Below are positions 26,263 to 37,688 of a DNA stretch of 64,000 bases, in pieces. A program made the translations under genes and the position numbers. Positions within the stretch are counted from its first letter, which is position 1, and the number at the start of each line of letters is the position of its first letter. The DNA is from Paraburkholderia aromaticivorans (GTDB taxonomy: Bacteria > Pseudomonadota > Gammaproteobacteria > Burkholderiales > Burkholderiaceae). The stretch covers positions 682,001 to 746,000 of the forward strand of contig NZ_CP022990.1 of NCBI RefSeq assembly GCF_002278075.1. Direction: 5' to 3'. A model generated the notes under the pieces. The model was given only the letters and a program-made list of their open reading frames with translations. It was not told the DNA's origin and searched no databases.

Positions 26263-28557
26263 ATGGCCCGCACGCACATTTCCGGCTTTCCTCGCATCGG
26301 CGCGCAGCGCGAACTGAAATTCGCGCAGGAATCGTTCTGGCGCGGCGAATCCGACGAACCGCATCTGCGCGGCGTCGCGCGCGAATTGCGCGCCCGTCAT
26401 TGGCAATTGCAGCAGGACGCCGGGCTGGATTTCGTCACCGTCGGCGATTTTGCCTACTACGACCCGATGCTCAATCTGAGCGCGCTGCTCGGTGCGTTGC
26501 CGCAGCGTTTCGGCTTCGACCCGAAGGCGCTGTCGCTCGCCCAGTACTACGAGCTCGCGCGCGGCAACGCCGCGCAGCCGGCAATGGAAATGACCAAATG
26601 GTTCGATACGAACTACCACTACCTCGTCCCCGAGCTCGGGCCGCAGACGCGCTTCGACGGCGGCGTCGAGTGGCTGTTCGAGGAGATCGACGAAGCACTC
26701 GCGCTGAATCTGCCGGTCAAGCCGGTGCTGATCGGGCCGATCACTTACCTGTGGCTGTCCAAGAGCCCTGTGGCCGGCTTCGACCGCCTGTCGTTGCTGC
26801 CGAAGCTCGTGATCCGCTACAGCCGGCTGCTGGACAAGCTCAAGCAGCGCGGCATCGAATGGGTGCAACTCGATGAGCCGGCGCTGTGCGTGGATCTGCC
26901 CGCGGCATGGCTCGAAGCGTTTTGCGCCGCGTATGACGTGCTCGGCACGTCGGGCGTAAAGGTGTTGCTCGCGACGTACTTCGAGAGCGCGGCCCAGCAC
27001 GCGCCGCGGGTGGCCGCGCTGCCCATCGCCGGCGTGCATCTGGACCTCGTGCGCGCCCCGCGGCAGCTCGACGCCTGGCGCGCGGCATTGCCTGCGCAGG
27101 CGGTGCTGTCGGCCGGCGTGATCGACGGCCGCAATATCTGGCGCGCGGATCTCGGCGAGATCGTCGAATCGTTGCAAGGCTTGCATGCCGAATTCGGCGA
27201 GCGCTTGTGGATCGCGCCGTCGTGCTCGCTGCTGCATGTGCCGGTTTCGCTCGACGCGGAGAACAAACTCGACGCCGAACTGAAATCGTGGCTCGCCTTC
27301 GCCACAGAGAAGCTCGCTGAAGTCGCCACGCTCGCCCTCGCCTTGCGCGATCCCGCCGCGGCCGAACCGACGCTCGCCGCCGCCGACCGCGCGCTCGCAG
27401 CACGCCGCCATTCCAGCGCGGTGGTCAACGCACTCGTGCAAAAACGCGTGGCCGCCGTCAACGACACGATGGCGCAACGGCACAGCCCGTTCGCCGAACG
27501 CAACCGTCTGCAGCGCGAAGCGCTCGGCCTGCCGCTCCTGCCGACCACCACGATCGGTTCGTTCCCGCAAACGGCGGCGATCCGCCAGGCGCGCGCCGCC
27601 TACAAACGCGGCGAACTGCGCGCGCTCGACTATCTGCAGCGCATGCGCGCCGAGATCGAGGTCGCCGTGCGCAAACAGGAAGAACTGGGCCTCGACGTGC
27701 TGGTGCACGGCGAAGCCGAACGCAACGACATGGTCGAGTATTTCGGCGAGCAGTTGTGGGGCTACGCGTTCACGGAGAACGGCTGGGTGCAGAGCTACGG
27801 CTCGCGCTGCGTGAAACCGCCGATCATCTACGGCGACGTCTACCGTCCCGAACCGATCACGGTGGAAACCACGCGCTACGCGCAATCGCTCACGCAGCGG
27901 CCGATGAAAGGCATGCTGACCGGCCCGGTGACCATGCTGCAATGGTCGTTCGTGCGCGACGACCAGCCGCGCTCGACCACCGCGCTGCAACTCGCGCTCG
28001 CGATCCGCGACGAGGTGGCGGATCTGGAAAAGGCCGGCATTCGCATCATCCAGATCGACGAACCGGCTTTTCGCGAAGGCTTGCCGTTGCGTCGCGCGGA
28101 TTGGGCCGCGTATCTGGAATGGGCGACGCGCGCGTTCCGCATTTCGGCAGCGGGCGTGGCCGATCAAACGCAGATTCATACGCACATGTGCTATTCGGAA
28201 TTCAACGACATACTGCCGTCGATCGCCGCGATGGATGCCGACGTGATCACCATCGAGACCTCGCGCTCGGCGATGGAACTGCTCGACGGCTTCGGCGCCT
28301 TCGCGTACCCGAACGAAATCGGCCCGGGCGTCTACGATATCCACTCGCCGCGCGTGCCTGGCGCGGACGCGATCCAACGTCTGCTGGAACGCGCCTGCGA
28401 AGTGATTCCGGCCGAGCGCCTGTGGGTCAATCCGGACTGCGGGCTGAAGACGCGCGGCTGGCCGGAAACGGAAGCCGCGCTCGCGAATATGGTGCAGGCC
28501 GCGAGAGCATTGCGCGCGAAGCTGGCGGCGCAGCAGCCGGAAGCATTGACCGCGTGA
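26263..28557 (+). CDS. metE: Cobalamin-independent methionine synthase MetE
   Basis: A 764-residue enzyme that transfers methyl from 5-methyltetrahydropteroyltri-glutamate to homocysteine, without B12. Both TIM barrels are present: N-terminal [20 protein letters not shown] and catalytic C-terminal [17 protein letters not shown]. The zinc ligands occur in HTHMCYSEF (His, Cys) and [13 protein letters not shown] (Cys), with the Glu in the intervening barrel. AGGA precedes the ATG. It is controlled by the divergent metR. It stands directly beside the cobalamin locus, although this isozyme does not need B12. Confidence 0.96.
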   Translation: MARTHISGFPRIGAQRELKFAQESFWRGESDEPHLRGVARELRARHWQLQQDAGLDFVTVGDFAYYDPMLNLSALLGALPQRFGFDPKALSLAQYYELARGNAAQPAMEMTKWFDTNYHYLVPELGPQTRFDGGVEWLFEEIDEALALNLPVKPVLIGPITYLWLSKSPVAGFDRLSLLPKLVIRYSRLLDKLKQRGIEWVQLDEPALCVDLPAAWLEAFCAAYDVLGTSGVKVLLATYFESAAQHAPRVAALPIAGVHLDLVRAPRQLDAWRAALPAQAVLSAGVIDGRNIWRADLGEIVESLQGLHAEFGERLWIAPSCSLLHVPVSLDAENKLDAELKSWLAFATEKLAEVATLALALRDPAAAEPTLAAADRALAARRHSSAVVNALVQKRVAAVNDTMAQRHSPFAERNRLQREALGLPLLPTTTIGSFPQTAAIRQARAAYKRGELRALDYLQRMRAEIEVAVRKQEELGLDVLVHGEAERNDMVEYFGEQLWGYAFTENGWVQSYGSRCVKPPIIYGDVYRPEPITVETTRYAQSLTQRPMKGMLTGPVTMLQWSFVRDDQPRSTTALQLALAIRDEVADLEKAGIRIIQIDEPAFREGLPLRRADWAAYLEWATRAFRISAAGVADQTQIHTHMCYSEFNDILPSIAAMDADVITIETSRSAMELLDGFGAFAYPNEIGPGVYDIHSPRVPGADAIQRLLERACEVIPAERLWVNPDCGLKTRGWPETEAALANMVQAARALRAKLAAQQPEALTA

Positions 28558-28641
28558 TGTGACCAGCCGTCGAGCCGGCGTCGAACGCCCATTTGCGCGC
28601 CGTGTTGTGTCGCGCGAATAGGCGTTCGCGCGTAGGCGGGT

Positions 28642-29367
28642 TCACTCTTTCGCGTACAGCGTCGAGTCCGCGAAACCCTCCGCGGCGAGCACGTGACCGA
28701 CCAGAATCAGCGCGGTCCGTTCGATCGAACTCGATTGCACCTTGCTGACGATGTCGTCGAGCGTGCCGGTGAGCTTCTCCTCGTCCGGCCAGCTCGCGCG
28801 ATAAATCACCGCGATTGGACATGCGCCGCCGTAATGCGGCCGCAATTCATCGACGATGCGCGCAAGATGCCGCACGCCGAGGTGAATCGCCATGGTCGCG
28901 CGGTGCCGGGCGAGATCGGCGAGCTGTTCGCCTTCGGGCATGCGGGTCTTGCTCGCGAAACGCGTGAGGATCAGCGTCTGCGACACCTCGGGCAGCGTGA
29001 GTTCGCAACCCAGCGCCGCCGCGCACGCGGCCGTGGCGGTGACGCCCGGCACGATCTCGTAGGGAATGTTCAGCTCGCGCAGTCTGCGAATCTGTTCGCC
29101 GATCGCGCCGTACAAGGACGGATCGCCGGAATGCACGCGCGCCACGTCCTGGCCTTTGGCGTGTGCGGCCGCGAGCAGCGCGACGATCTGGTCGAGGTCG
29201 AGTTCGGCGGTGTTGACGACCTGCGCGGCCGCGTGACCTTCGAGCACCGCGGCCGGCACGAGCGAACCCGCGTACAGGATCACCGGGCAACTGCGCACGA
29301 GGCGCTGCCCTTTCACCGTGATCAGTTCCGGGTCGCCAGGACCCGCGCCGATAAAAAACACTGTCAT
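28642..29367 (-). CDS. cobM: Precorrin-4 C11-methyltransferase CobM
   Basis: A 241-residue SAM-dependent methyltransferase that methylates C11 of precorrin-4 to give precorrin-5. [20 protein letters not shown] is the N-terminal class III tetrapyrrole-methylase motif; [19 protein letters not shown] and [18 protein letters not shown] form the SAM and substrate sites. It is the last gene of the leftward cob operon, 57 bp after cobK. Length matches CobM/CbiF. Confidence 0.93.
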   Translation of the reverse strand: MTVFFIGAGPGDPELITVKGQRLVRSCPVILYAGSLVPAAVLEGHAAAQVVNTAELDLDQIVALLAAAHAKGQDVARVHSGDPSLYGAIGEQIRRLRELNIPYEIVPGVTATAACAAALGCELTLPEVSQTLILTRFASKTRMPEGEQLADLARHRATMAIHLGVRHLARIVDELRPHYGGACPIAVIYRASWPDEEKLTGTLDDIVSKVQSSSIERTALILVGHVLAAEGFADSTLYAKE

Positions 29368-29424
29368 TCACTACTCCATGATTCGTTGGGTCGGCGTGAC
29401 ACGCACAGGCGATTCGGGCGCAAT

Positions 29425-30150
29425 TCAAGCCGCCGCTTGCAGCGCTTCGAGCAGGTCGGCAACGTGGTCGAATTCCCGATCCGCCGGCGGCAACTCGGGC
29501 CGGCGCAACATCACGACCGGCAGACCGCGTTCTCGCGCGACTTCGAGTTTCGCTTCGGTCGCATTGCCGCCGCTGTTTTTGCTGACCACCACATCGAAGG
29601 CTTGCAGCGCGAACAACGCGCGCTCGCCTTCGAGCGTGAATGGGCCGCGCGCCGCGAGTATGCGCGCACGCGGCGTGTCCTCGTGCGAATCGAGACAACG
29701 CACCGTCCAGAACTGATGCGAGGGGATGTCGTCGAGATGCGCGAGCGGCTCGCGACCGAGCGTGAAGAGCGGCTTTCTGAACGGCGCCAGCGCATCCGTG
29801 AGCTCGTTCCAGTCGCCGGCCATACGCCAGTCGTCGCCGGCTTGCGGCTGCCAGGCCGGGCGACGCAGCGCCCAATACGGCACGCCCGTGGCGCGGCTCG
29901 CCTGCGCCGCATTCGCGCTGATTTGCGCGGCATAGGGATGGGTCGCATCGATCACGAGGCCAATGCCCTCGCTATTTAGGTAACGCGCCATGCCCTCACT
30001 ACCGCCGAAGCCGCCCACGCGCACCGCGCACGGGAGATCGTCCGGCACCTTGCCGAGGCCGGCAAGACTGTACACGTGGGCGGGGTCGCCGAGTTGCCGC
30101 GCGATCCGCAGCGCGTCGCCGGTGCCGCCGAGCAGCAGAATCCGCCTCAT
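29425..30150 (-). CDS. cobK: Precorrin-6A reductase CobK
   Basis: A 241-residue NADPH-dependent reductase that converts precorrin-6A to dihydroprecorrin-6 in corrin-ring synthesis. [20 protein letters not shown] is the N-terminal Rossmann motif, and [18 protein letters not shown] and [19 protein letters not shown] are CobK/CbiJ signatures. The start overlaps the cbiD stop by ATGA. It is the third gene of the leftward operon. Confidence 0.93.
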   Translation of the reverse strand: MRRILLLGGTGDALRIARQLGDPAHVYSLAGLGKVPDDLPCAVRVGGFGGSEGMARYLNSEGIGLVIDATHPYAAQISANAAQASRATGVPYWALRRPAWQPQAGDDWRMAGDWNELTDALAPFRKPLFTLGREPLAHLDDIPSHQFWTVRCLDSHEDTPRARILAARGPFTLEGERALFALQAFDVVVSKNSGGNATEAKLEVARERGLPVVMLRRPELPPADREFDHVADLLEALQAAA

Positions 30151-31244
30151 TGCGCGGCTCCGATCAGGTTGCCCTGACGGTCGATCGCGAACATTTCCAC
30201 GGTGACCTGCGGCGGCACGATGGCGCGCGCCAGCGTCAGCGCATGCCGGCAGACGATATCGCCGAGCGGCACCTGCTGCGCGCGCGCCAACGCCACCGCC
30301 TGCTGGCTCGTATTGGCCGCGCGGATCGCCGCCTGAAGCGCGGCGTCGGCGCCATATTCGGCCGCCCATTGCGCGAGCCGTTCGAGGTCGATGCTCGAAT
30401 TGCGGCTATGCAGATCGAGATGCCCCGCCGCCAGCTTGCTGAGTTTGCCGAAGCCGCCGCACACGCTGAGGCGCTCGACCGGCGCGCGCTTCATATGCTT
30501 GAGCACCGCGCCGACGAAGTCGCCCATTTCGATCAGCGCGATATCCGGCAGACCGTAATGCGCGCGCATCGCCTCCTCGCTGGCGTTGCCGGTGCAGGCG
30601 GCCAGATGCGTGTAGCCGTTGGCGCGCGCGACGTCGATGCCCTGATGGATCGACGCGATATACGCCGAGCACGAGAAAGGCCGCACGATGCCGGTGGTGC
30701 CGAGAATCGACAGGCCGCCGAGAATGCCCAGGCGCGGGTTCATGGTTTTCAGCGCGAGCGCTTCGCCGCCTTCCACGCCGATCGTCACCTCGAAGCCGCC
30801 GCCATATCCGTGCTCCGCCGCCAGTTCGGCAAGGTGCTCGGTCATCATTCTGCGCGGCACCGGGTTGATCGCCGGTTCGCCGACCGGCAGCGTCAGTCCC
30901 GCGCGCGTCACCGTGCCGACGCCGGGCCCCGCGCGAAACTTCACGCCCGGTTCGGCGACGAGGCGCACGCGCGCGAATACGACCGCGCCGTGCGTGACGT
31001 CGGGATCGTCGCCGGCGTCCTTGACGGTGCCGGCTTCGGCACCGCCGTCGCCGTTGCCGATCAGACGGCAGAACACCAGCGGCATCGGCACATGCTGGCC
31101 CCTGGGCAGCACGATCTCCGCCACGTTGCTAACCACGCCCGCCAGCAACAGACGCGCCGCCGCCAGCGACGTCGCGGTGGCGCAACTGCCGGTCGTGTAG
31201 CCGCTACGCAGCGGCGCGGGTTGTTCGGGCGTTTCGTCGCGCAT
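30147..31244 (-). CDS. cbiD: Cobalt-precorrin-5B C1-methyltransferase CbiD
   Basis: A 365-residue CbiD, the C1-methyltransferase known from the anaerobic pathway. [48 protein letters not shown] and [22 protein letters not shown] are clear family motifs. It fills the slot where aerobic CobF would act; no cobF occurs in this locus. Both ends overlap its operon partners (ATGA with cobL upstream and cobK downstream), indicating tight coupling. Confidence 0.93.
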   Translation of the reverse strand: MRDETPEQPAPLRSGYTTGSCATATSLAAARLLLAGVVSNVAEIVLPRGQHVPMPLVFCRLIGNGDGGAEAGTVKDAGDDPDVTHGAVVFARVRLVAEPGVKFRAGPGVGTVTRAGLTLPVGEPAINPVPRRMMTEHLAELAAEHGYGGGFEVTIGVEGGEALALKTMNPRLGILGGLSILGTTGIVRPFSCSAYIASIHQGIDVARANGYTHLAACTGNASEEAMRAHYGLPDIALIEMGDFVGAVLKHMKRAPVERLSVCGGFGKLSKLAAGHLDLHSRNSSIDLERLAQWAAEYGADAALQAAIRAANTSQQAVALARAQQVPLGDIVCRHALTLARAIVPPQVTVEMFAIDRQGNLIGAAQ

Positions 31245-32632
31245 CAGGGTTCTTGCGGTGAGTCGGTGTTCAAAGCGTTGGTGGCGTTGGTGGCGTTCGC
31301 GCCGTTCGCGCCGTTCGCACCGTTCGTGCCGTTCGTGCCGTTCGTGCCGTTCGTGCAGTTCGTGCAGTTCACGCCGTTCGTAGCGTTCGTTACATCGGCC
31401 GGGTCAATGGTGTTCCTGGCGCCCTCGCCGCTCGGCTTCGTCACGTCCAACAGCGTGATCGGCAACGCCTGCCGCCATGTATCGAAAGCGCCGAGCGGCT
31501 GGGCGTCGGCCAGCGCGATCCGCGTCAGCGTGCCGCCGTGCCGCTCGCGCCAGGCGACCAGCGCCGCTTCGCCCTGCAACGTAACCGCGTTGGCGACCAG
31601 CCGGCCACCCTCGCGCAGAGCGGCCCAACATGCCTCCAGCACGCCCGGCACGGTCGCGCCCCCGCCGATGAACACCGCATCCGGCAGCGGCAGCCCCTGC
31701 AGCGCGGCAGGCGCGCGGCCTGCGACGAGTTGCAGACTCGGCACGCCCAGCGCGTCGCGATTGTGTTCGATGAAGCGCTGACGCTCGGCGTGTCCTTCAA
31801 TCGCGATCGCGCGGCAGGTCGGATGCGAGCGCATCCATTCGATGCCGATCGAGCCGCTACCCGCGCCCACGTCCCACAGCAGTTCGCCGGGCGCCGGCGC
31901 GAGGCGCGCGAGCGTGATGGCGCGCACATCGCGCTTGGTCAACTGGCCGTCGTGGCGAAAAGCGTCATCGGGCAAGCCGCAGGTCAGCGGCAAACGCGGC
32001 GCGCCCTCGGTGGCGCGGCAGTCGAGCGCGATCAGATTCAGCGCGGCCACTTCGCCCGCCGGCCACTGATCCGCGCGGCCGTCGATGCGCCGTTCCAGCT
32101 CGCCGCCCAAGTGTTCCAGCACGCTCATGCGGGTCGCCCCGAAACCGCGGGCGTTGAGCAACTCCGCGAGCGCCGCGGGCGTGCGTCCGTCCGCGCTCAG
32201 CACGAACACGCGCGCGCCGTCGTGCAGATGCGCGTTCAACGTCGCCAACGGCCGCCCCACCAGCGACACCGTCGCGACGTCCTGCAACGGCCAGCCGAGG
32301 CGCGCGGCCGCCAGCGACAACGACGACGGCGCGGGCAGCACCCGCAACTCCCCCGCCGGCAACTGCCGCGCGAGCGTCGCGCCTACGCCGAACAGCATCG
32401 GGTCGCCGCTCGCCAGCACGCACACCGCGCCGCCGCGTTCGGCCAGCAAAGGCGAGAGATCGAACGGACGCGGCCACGCGGCGCGGCGCGCGGCGAGGCG
32501 CGCGGGCAGCATCGCCAGATGGCGTTCACCGCCGTAGACCACCGACGCTTGCAGCAAAGCGCGCCGCGCGGGCCTTCCCAAACCGGCGAAGCCGTCGTCG
32601 CCGATGCCCACCACCGTCAGCCACGCGGGCAT
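31244..32632 (-). CDS. cobL: Bifunctional precorrin-6Y methyltransferase CobL with Thr-Asn-Gly tail
   Basis: A 462-residue CobL, which methylates C5 and C15 and decarboxylates precorrin-6Y to precorrin-8. Residues 1-200 are the CbiE-like domain ([31 protein letters not shown]); about 215-400 are the CbiT-like domain with SAM motif [16 protein letters not shown]. The final 45 residues are an unusual Thr/Asn/Gly/Ala repeat encoded by the 9-bp minisatellite 31268-31391, beyond the normal end of CobL. It is the first gene of the leftward operon. The ATG is followed by PAWLTVVG. Confidence 0.93.
   Translation of the reverse strand: MPAWLTVVGIGDDGFAGLGRPARRALLQASVVYGGERHLAMLPARLAARRAAWPRPFDLSPLLAERGGAVCVLASGDPMLFGVGATLARQLPAGELRVLPAPSSLSLAAARLGWPLQDVATVSLVGRPLATLNAHLHDGARVFVLSADGRTPAALAELLNARGFGATRMSVLEHLGGELERRIDGRADQWPAGEVAALNLIALDCRATEGAPRLPLTCGLPDDAFRHDGQLTKRDVRAITLARLAPAPGELLWDVGAGSGSIGIEWMRSHPTCRAIAIEGHAERQRFIEHNRDALGVPSLQLVAGRAPAALQGLPLPDAVFIGGGATVPGVLEACWAALREGGRLVANAVTLQGEAALVAWRERHGGTLTRIALADAQPLGAFDTWRQALPITLLDVTKPSGEGARNTIDPADVTNATNGVNCTNCTNGTNGTNGTNGANGANGANATNATNALNTDSPQEP
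31268..31391. repeat. 9-bp minisatellite inside cobL
   Basis: About thirteen degenerate copies of a 9-bp unit (plus strand GCCGTTCGT and variants GCAGTTCGT, GCGTTGGTG), in frame, each coding for three residues of a TNG/ANG/TNA repeat at the CobL C-terminus. Being a multiple of three, copy-number change would not shift the frame. Confidence 0.92.
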
Positions 32633-32729
32633 GCATCCATCCTCATTCTGTGTCTTCAAATAGTCCGCTGTGCCGCGCCGATCAAAGCGCCCAGCCTCGT
32701 TGTGCGGTTCGAAAAAAGGCATAATACAG

Positions 32730-32885
32730 CCGCCGGTGCCCTTCGGGGCCGAAGAGGGAACACAGTGCCACTGTGGCTGCCCCCGCAACTGTATGCAGCG
32801 AGTCCGCCTGCGCTCCACGCCACTGGTTCGACCGGGAAGGCTGCGGCGGACCATGACCTGCCAGCCAGGAGACCTGCCGGCAAGA
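32730..32885 (+). ncRNA. Cobalamin (AdoCbl) riboswitch
   Basis: The conserved cobalamin element is visible: GCCACTG, then the CCCCCGCAACTGTA core (about 32766-32793), and the B12 box AGCCAGGAGACCTGCC (32863-32878) near the 3' end, leading into cobG. A CATAAT hexamer about 10 bp upstream (near 32720) could be the -10. A GGGCGGGG ribosome site and the cobG ATG follow within 45 bp, so translation initiation is the likely control point. Cobalamin should shut off cobGHIJ. Confidence 0.92.
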
Positions 32886-32921
32886 CTGTTCGTGCCAGCC
32901 AACATCGGGCGGGGTGTACCG

Positions 32922-34559
32922 ATGCCGCAGCCATGCCCGCCTGACGGCATGCTCGGGCCGTCGCGCGACGCTAAACCGGTGTCCGTCTTGAATCAAGCTT
33001 CGCCTTCCACCGTTGTGTCCGACGCAGCCGCCACGCCGCGGCCCTCGGCGTGCCCGGGGCTGCTGCGCATCGTCGCCGCGCGCGACGGCGGGATTTGCCG
33101 CATCAAACTGCCCGGCGGCGAGTTGAGCGCGGCGCAGGCGCGGGCGATCGCCGATGTCAGTGCACGCCATGCGGCCGGCGTGATCGAGCTGACCAATCGT
33201 GCCAATGTGCAGGTGCGCGGCGTGAAGCGTGGTGAGGAAGCGGCGTTGATCGCGGCGCTGGTCGCCGCCGGTCTCGGGCCGATGCCGTCGGCGGGCGCAG
33301 CGAAGGCGGTGGCAATCGGTCCGGCGGACGTTGCGGACACGATGGCGGTGAGCGCAGTGGACCGGGCGGCAGCGAACGCAGTGGAGACGGTTTCGTCGAA
33401 GCTGCCGGACGCATTGGACGCGTCAGCCGCAATGGCGATCGCCGCCGACGACGTGCGCAACGTCATGATCAGCCCCGCTGCCGGACGCGATCCCTGCTCC
33501 CTGTTCGACACCCGCCCGCTGTGCGCCGAATTGCTCGCGACGCTGCAAAGCGAACCGCGTTTCGCGGCGCTGTCGCCGAAATTCGCGCTGTTGCTGGACG
33601 GCGGCGAACGGCTCGCGCGAGTGGATCATCCGCATGACGTTTGGCTGGCGGCGTCGCAGGAAGCCGACGGCGTGCGCTTCGTATTCGGCCTGGCGGGTTG
33701 TCCGCCTGCGAGTGCGTGGGCCGGCTCGCCGGCGCAAAATGAGTGCATCACGACGGACGAGTCCCACGCCAACGGCGCGGTCCCGCTAGCCGCGATACTC
33801 CCCTCGCAAGCTCCGGCTCTGGTACGCGCGCTGCTGCTCACATTCCTCGACCTCGCCGCCGCCGACGCCACGCGCATGCGTCACCTGCTAGCCGTGCATT
33901 CCGCCGACGCGCTCCTGCATCACGCTCAACGCTACCTCGACTTCCCGCTGACGCGAAACGCAGCGCTGGCCGGCTGGCATCGCCGCACGCCGGCCGATGC
34001 CGGCCTTCGGCTGGGCGCTCACGCGCAACGCGTGCCCGGAACCTGGCACGCAGGCGGCCAGCCGCCGCTGGGACGCCTCGACGCCAACACCCTCGATGCC
34101 CTCGCCGCGCTTTCGCAGCAGCACGGCAACGGCACGCTGCGCGTCACACCCTGGCAAAGCGTGCTGCTGCCCGACATCGCAACGCATGCCGTTCCAGCCG
34201 TGCTATCCGGTTTGGCGGCGCTCGGTCTCGCCTGCGATCCCGCGCAAGCCATCACGCGTCTGATCGCCTGCGCCGGTTCCAGCGGCTGCGCGAAAAGCCT
34301 CGCCGACACCAAGGCCGACGCGCTGCGCCTCGCCGCCCGCCTGGCTGCCGGCGTCGACGCGCACCTGAGCGGCTGCCCACGTTCGTGCGCCGCCGCGCAT
34401 TGCGCGCCGTACACGCTGCTGGCGGCCGCGCCCGGCCTCTACGACCTTTATCGACGCGACGGCCGGCCCGGTTTCGGCCTGTGCGTCGCGCGCCAACTGA
34501 CGATCGACCAGGCCGCCGACATGCTCGAACGCCTGGCCCGGAGTAACCCCGATGCTTGA
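32922..34559 (+). CDS. cobG: Precorrin-3B synthase CobG with low-complexity insert
   Basis: A 545-residue Fe-S oxygenase that hydroxylates and lactonises precorrin-3A, the oxygen-dependent step of the aerobic pathway. Sulphite/nitrite-reductase-like repeats are present, with cluster Cys in [15 protein letters not shown] and [16 protein letters not shown]. Family members are about 400-460 residues; the extra length is a hydrophilic N-terminus and an Ala/Val-rich insert (about residues 125-180). The start is taken as the ATG at 32922, after a GGGG ribosome site following the riboswitch. It overlaps cobH by eight bases. Confidence 0.88.
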   Translation: MPQPCPPDGMLGPSRDAKPVSVLNQASPSTVVSDAAATPRPSACPGLLRIVAARDGGICRIKLPGGELSAAQARAIADVSARHAAGVIELTNRANVQVRGVKRGEEAALIAALVAAGLGPMPSAGAAKAVAIGPADVADTMAVSAVDRAAANAVETVSSKLPDALDASAAMAIAADDVRNVMISPAAGRDPCSLFDTRPLCAELLATLQSEPRFAALSPKFALLLDGGERLARVDHPHDVWLAASQEADGVRFVFGLAGCPPASAWAGSPAQNECITTDESHANGAVPLAAILPSQAPALVRALLLTFLDLAAADATRMRHLLAVHSADALLHHAQRYLDFPLTRNAALAGWHRRTPADAGLRLGAHAQRVPGTWHAGGQPPLGRLDANTLDALAALSQQHGNGTLRVTPWQSVLLPDIATHAVPAVLSGLAALGLACDPAQAITRLIACAGSSGCAKSLADTKADALRLAARLAAGVDAHLSGCPRSCAAAHCAPYTLLAAAPGLYDLYRRDGRPGFGLCVARQLTIDQAADMLERLARSNPDA

Positions 34560-35178
34560 TTACATTCGCGACGGTCAGGAGATCTATCGCCAATCCTTTG
34601 CGACGATCCGCGCGGAGGCCGACTTGTCGCGCATTCCCGCCGACCTGGAAAAACTCGCGGTGCGCGTGATCCACGCGTGCGGCATGGTCGATGTGATCGA
34701 CGACCTGCGCTTTTCCGAAGGCGCGGGCGCCTCGGGCCGCACGGCGCTTGCGCGAGGCGCGCCGATCCTCTGCGATGCCGGCATGGTCGCGCAGGGCATT
34801 ACGCGTGCGCGGCTGCCGGCGAACAATGCGGTCGTCTGCACCCTCACGCATCCCGACGTGCCCGCGCTCGCGCGCGAACTCGGCAATACGCGCTCCGCGG
34901 CCGCGCTGGAATTGTGGCGGCCGCAGCTGGCGGGCAGCGTCGTCGTGATCGGCAATGCGCCGACCGCGCTGTTTCATCTGCTCGATATGCTCGACGCCGG
35001 CGCGCCAAGACCCGCGCTGATACTCGGCTTTCCGGTGGGCTTTGTCGGCGCCGCCGAATCGAAGGCCATGCTCGCGGAAGACAGCCGCGGCGTGCCTTAC
35101 GTGGTGGTGCATGGTCGGCGTGGCGGCAGCGCCATGGCGGCGGCCGCCGTCAATGCGCTGGCAACGGAGGTCGAATAA
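34552..35178 (+). CDS. cobH: Precorrin-8X methylmutase CobH
   Basis: A 208-residue enzyme that migrates the C11 methyl of precorrin-8X to C12, giving hydrogenobyrinic acid. [20 protein letters not shown] at the start, [18 protein letters not shown] (with the catalytic His) and [14 protein letters not shown] are CobH/CbiC signatures. It starts inside the end of cobG and its stop overlaps the cobI start (TAATG), so the four genes form one operon under the riboswitch. Confidence 0.94.
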   Translation: MLDYIRDGQEIYRQSFATIRAEADLSRIPADLEKLAVRVIHACGMVDVIDDLRFSEGAGASGRTALARGAPILCDAGMVAQGITRARLPANNAVVCTLTHPDVPALARELGNTRSAAALELWRPQLAGSVVVIGNAPTALFHLLDMLDAGAPRPALILGFPVGFVGAAESKAMLAEDSRGVPYVVVHGRRGGSAMAAAAVNALATEVE

Positions 35179-35909
35179 TGACGGTGCAAGGACGTCTGTT
35201 CGGACTTGGTGTCGGGCCCGGCGACCCCGAACTCATCACGCTCAAGGCGCTGCGTTTGCTGAAGGCAGCGCCGGTGGTCGCGTACTTCGTCGCCAAGGGC
35301 AAGAAAGGCAACGCGTTCAGCATCATCGAGGCGCATTTGCACGACGCGCAGCAGCATCTGCCGCTCGTGTATCCCGTCACGACCGAAGCGCTCGAACCGC
35401 CGCTTTCATACGAAGCGATCATCGCCGATTTCTACGACACCGCCGCGGAAATCGTCGCCGCTCACCTCGACGCGGGCCGCGACGTCGCCGTGATCTGCGA
35501 AGGCGATCCGTTCTTCTATGGCTCGTACATGTATCTGCACGACCGGCTTGCGCCGCGCTACGCGAGCGAAGTCGTGCCCGGCGTGTGCTCGATGCTCGGC
35601 GGCGCGGCGGTGCTCGGCTCGCCGCTCGTGTATCGCAATCAGAGCCTGTCGGTGCTCTCGGGCGTGCTGCCCGAAGACGAGTTACGCCGGCGTCTAGCCG
35701 ATGCCGATGCCGCGGTCGTGATGAAACTGGGCCGCAACTTCGACAAGGTGCGGCGCGTGCTGGGTGAACTCGGCCTCGCGGACCGCGCGCTCTATGTCGA
35801 ACGCGCGACCATGGGCAATCAACGCATCGTGCCGCTCGCCGACGTGGATCCGATGGCGTCGCCGTATTTTTCGCTGCTCGTGCTGCCGGGGGAAAAATGG
35901 CAAGGATGA
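35178..35909 (+). CDS. cobI: Precorrin-2 C20-methyltransferase CobI
   Basis: A 243-residue SAM-dependent methyltransferase that makes precorrin-3A from precorrin-2. [20 protein letters not shown] is the class III methylase N-terminus; [23 protein letters not shown] and [17 protein letters not shown] are CobI/CbiL motifs. The start overlaps the cobH stop. It overlaps the following cbiG-cobJ fusion by 13 bases. Length matches CobI. Confidence 0.94.
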   Translation: MTVQGRLFGLGVGPGDPELITLKALRLLKAAPVVAYFVAKGKKGNAFSIIEAHLHDAQQHLPLVYPVTTEALEPPLSYEAIIADFYDTAAEIVAAHLDAGRDVAVICEGDPFFYGSYMYLHDRLAPRYASEVVPGVCSMLGGAAVLGSPLVYRNQSLSVLSGVLPEDELRRRLADADAAVVMKLGRNFDKVRRVLGELGLADRALYVERATMGNQRIVPLADVDPMASPYFSLLVLPGEKWQG

Positions 35910-37681
35910 ACGCGCCCGCGATCGTGATTCTCGGCGCGGGCGCATTGGCGACCGCACGCCGCATTCAGGCGCTGTATGCGGATAGCCAGGTGCATGCGTT
36001 GCAGGGGCGCGTCGAGGCGGACGTGCCGTACAGCGAACTCGGCGCGCATCTGCTCGCGTTGTATGCGCGCGGCACGCCGATCGTCGCGTTGTGCGCGGCG
36101 GGGATCGTGATTCGCTGTGTCGCGCCGGCGTTGTCGAACAAGGGAGTCGAGCCGCCGGTGCTCGCCGTCGCCGAAGACGGCAGCGCAGTGGTGCCGCTGC
36201 TCGGCGGTCTCGCCGGCGTCAACGTGATGGCGCGCGAGATTGCCGCGATGCTGGCCGTGCCGCCCGCCATCACGACGAGTGGCGAATTGCGTTTCGGCAC
36301 CTGCGTGCTCAATCCGCCCGACGGTTACACGCTCGCCGATATCGGGCAGGGCAAACGCTTCGTGTCGGATCTGCTGGCGGGTGAGAGCACGCGCATCGAA
36401 GGCGAAGCGCCGTGGCTCGACGACGCGCAACTGCCCCGCTCCGCTTCGGCGCGCCTCGCGATTCGCGTGACGCCGCGTGCGTGGGACGGGCGTGCGGATG
36501 AGCTGGTGATTCATCCTCGCAGTGTGGTTGTAGCGGTGATGGGTGGTGGTGCGGGTGTTAGTGTCGGGGCGGGTGCGGGTGCGGGTGCGGGTGCGGGTGC
36601 GGGTGCGGGTGCGGGTACTGCCGCCGAGATTGTCACCCGCGTGCGTGAGGCACTGGACGCTCACGGTCTCGCGCCACTATCGCTCGCGGCTTTGCTCACC
36701 TCGTCAGACCGCGTGGCCGACCCGGCGCTCGCCGAGGCCGCGGCGAACTTGAACGTGCCGCTACGCTTCGCGCTGACACGCCCCGAAGATGGCGCCCCCC
36801 CCGCCAACCTGCTGCATGCCGCATTGCGCATTCCCTACGAGACGCTGCACAACGATTCGACGACAGGCGTCGCGCTGGCGTTGGCGCCGCTCGCGATCGA
36901 TCCGGACACGATCGGCCGTGCGCGCGGCCGTCTGACGGTGATCGGCCTCGGTCCGGGCCGCGCCGATCTGATGGTGCCCGCCGCGCGCACGGCGCTCAAC
37001 GACGCCACCGACATCCTCGGCTACGACACTTACGTGAAAATGGCAGGCCCGTTGCGGGCCGATCAGCGCGTGCACGGTACGGACAATCGCGAGGAACTGC
37101 AGCGCGCGCGGCACGCATTCGAACTCGCCAGTGAAGGACGTTCCGTCGTGATGGTGTCATCGGGCGATCCGGGTGTGTTCGCGATGGCGGCGGCGGTCCT
37201 CGAAGCGCTCGAGTCGTCGCACAACCCGCAGTGGGCCGCGGTGGAACTGGCGATCGTGCCCGGCGTATCGGCGGCGATGGCAACAGCGGCGCAAGCGGGT
37301 GCGCCGCTGGGTCACGACTTCTGCATGCTGTCGCTATCCGACAACCTGAAGCCCTGGACGATCATCGAAAAGCGCCTCAGACATGCCGCCGAAGCGGATC
37401 TGGTGATGGCGTTCTACAACCCGATTTCGCGCGCACGGCCGTGGCAACTGGATAAAGCGTTGGACATCGTGCGGGAATATCGCGCGGCGCAGACTCTGGT
37501 GGTGCTGGGGCGCGACATCGGCCGGCCCGGCAGCACGCTGCGGACGATCACGCTAGGCGAGCTGCGTTCGTCCGATGTGGATATGCGCACGATGGTAATC
37601 GTGGGGTCGTCCACGACGCGACGGTTCGGCAACGGGGACGAAGGCGGCGAGTGGGTTTATACGCCGCGCTGGTATGAGTGA
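35897..37681 (+). CDS. cobJ: CbiG-CobJ fusion, precorrin-3B C17-methyltransferase
   Basis: A 594-residue two-part enzyme. Residues 1-210 are the CbiG N-terminal domain ([38 protein letters not shown]), and about 240-315 the CbiG/CobE-like C-terminal domain ([20 protein letters not shown]). From about 335 it is CobJ/CbiH ([61 protein letters not shown]), which contracts the ring while methylating C17. A Gly-Ala dipeptide repeat coded by eight GCGGGT hexamers joins the CbiG parts. Fusions of CbiG with a methyltransferase are known. Last gene of the riboswitch operon. Confidence 0.92.
   Translation: MARMNAPAIVILGAGALATARRIQALYADSQVHALQGRVEADVPYSELGAHLLALYARGTPIVALCAAGIVIRCVAPALSNKGVEPPVLAVAEDGSAVVPLLGGLAGVNVMAREIAAMLAVPPAITTSGELRFGTCVLNPPDGYTLADIGQGKRFVSDLLAGESTRIEGEAPWLDDAQLPRSASARLAIRVTPRAWDGRADELVIHPRSVVVAVMGGGAGVSVGAGAGAGAGAGAGAGAGTAAEIVTRVREALDAHGLAPLSLAALLTSSDRVADPALAEAAANLNVPLRFALTRPEDGAPPANLLHAALRIPYETLHNDSTTGVALALAPLAIDPDTIGRARGRLTVIGLGPGRADLMVPAARTALNDATDILGYDTYVKMAGPLRADQRVHGTDNREELQRARHAFELASEGRSVVMVSSGDPGVFAMAAAVLEALESSHNPQWAAVELAIVPGVSAAMATAAQAGAPLGHDFCMLSLSDNLKPWTIIEKRLRHAAEADLVMAFYNPISRARPWQLDKALDIVREYRAAQTLVVLGRDIGRPGSTLRTITLGELRSSDVDMRTMVIVGSSTTRRFGNGDEGGEWVYTPRWYE
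36569..36616. repeat. Hexamer repeat inside the cbiG-cobJ gene
   Basis: Eight perfect tandem GCGGGT units, coding for an alternating Gly-Ala stretch between the two CbiG-type parts of the protein. Being in frame, expansion or contraction only changes linker length. Confidence 0.95.
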
Positions 37682-37688
37682 GTGTGGG

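Noticed and set aside
26206-28377. 723-codon minus-strand ORF opposite metE
   Set aside because: High-GC shadow of metE; composition is Arg/His/Gln-rich and no family motif appears, while metE is a clear complete gene.
36543-36752. Possible short plus-strand ORF with [17 protein letters not shown] sequence
   Set aside because: An off-frame reading of the GCGGGT repeat inside the cbiG-cobJ gene.
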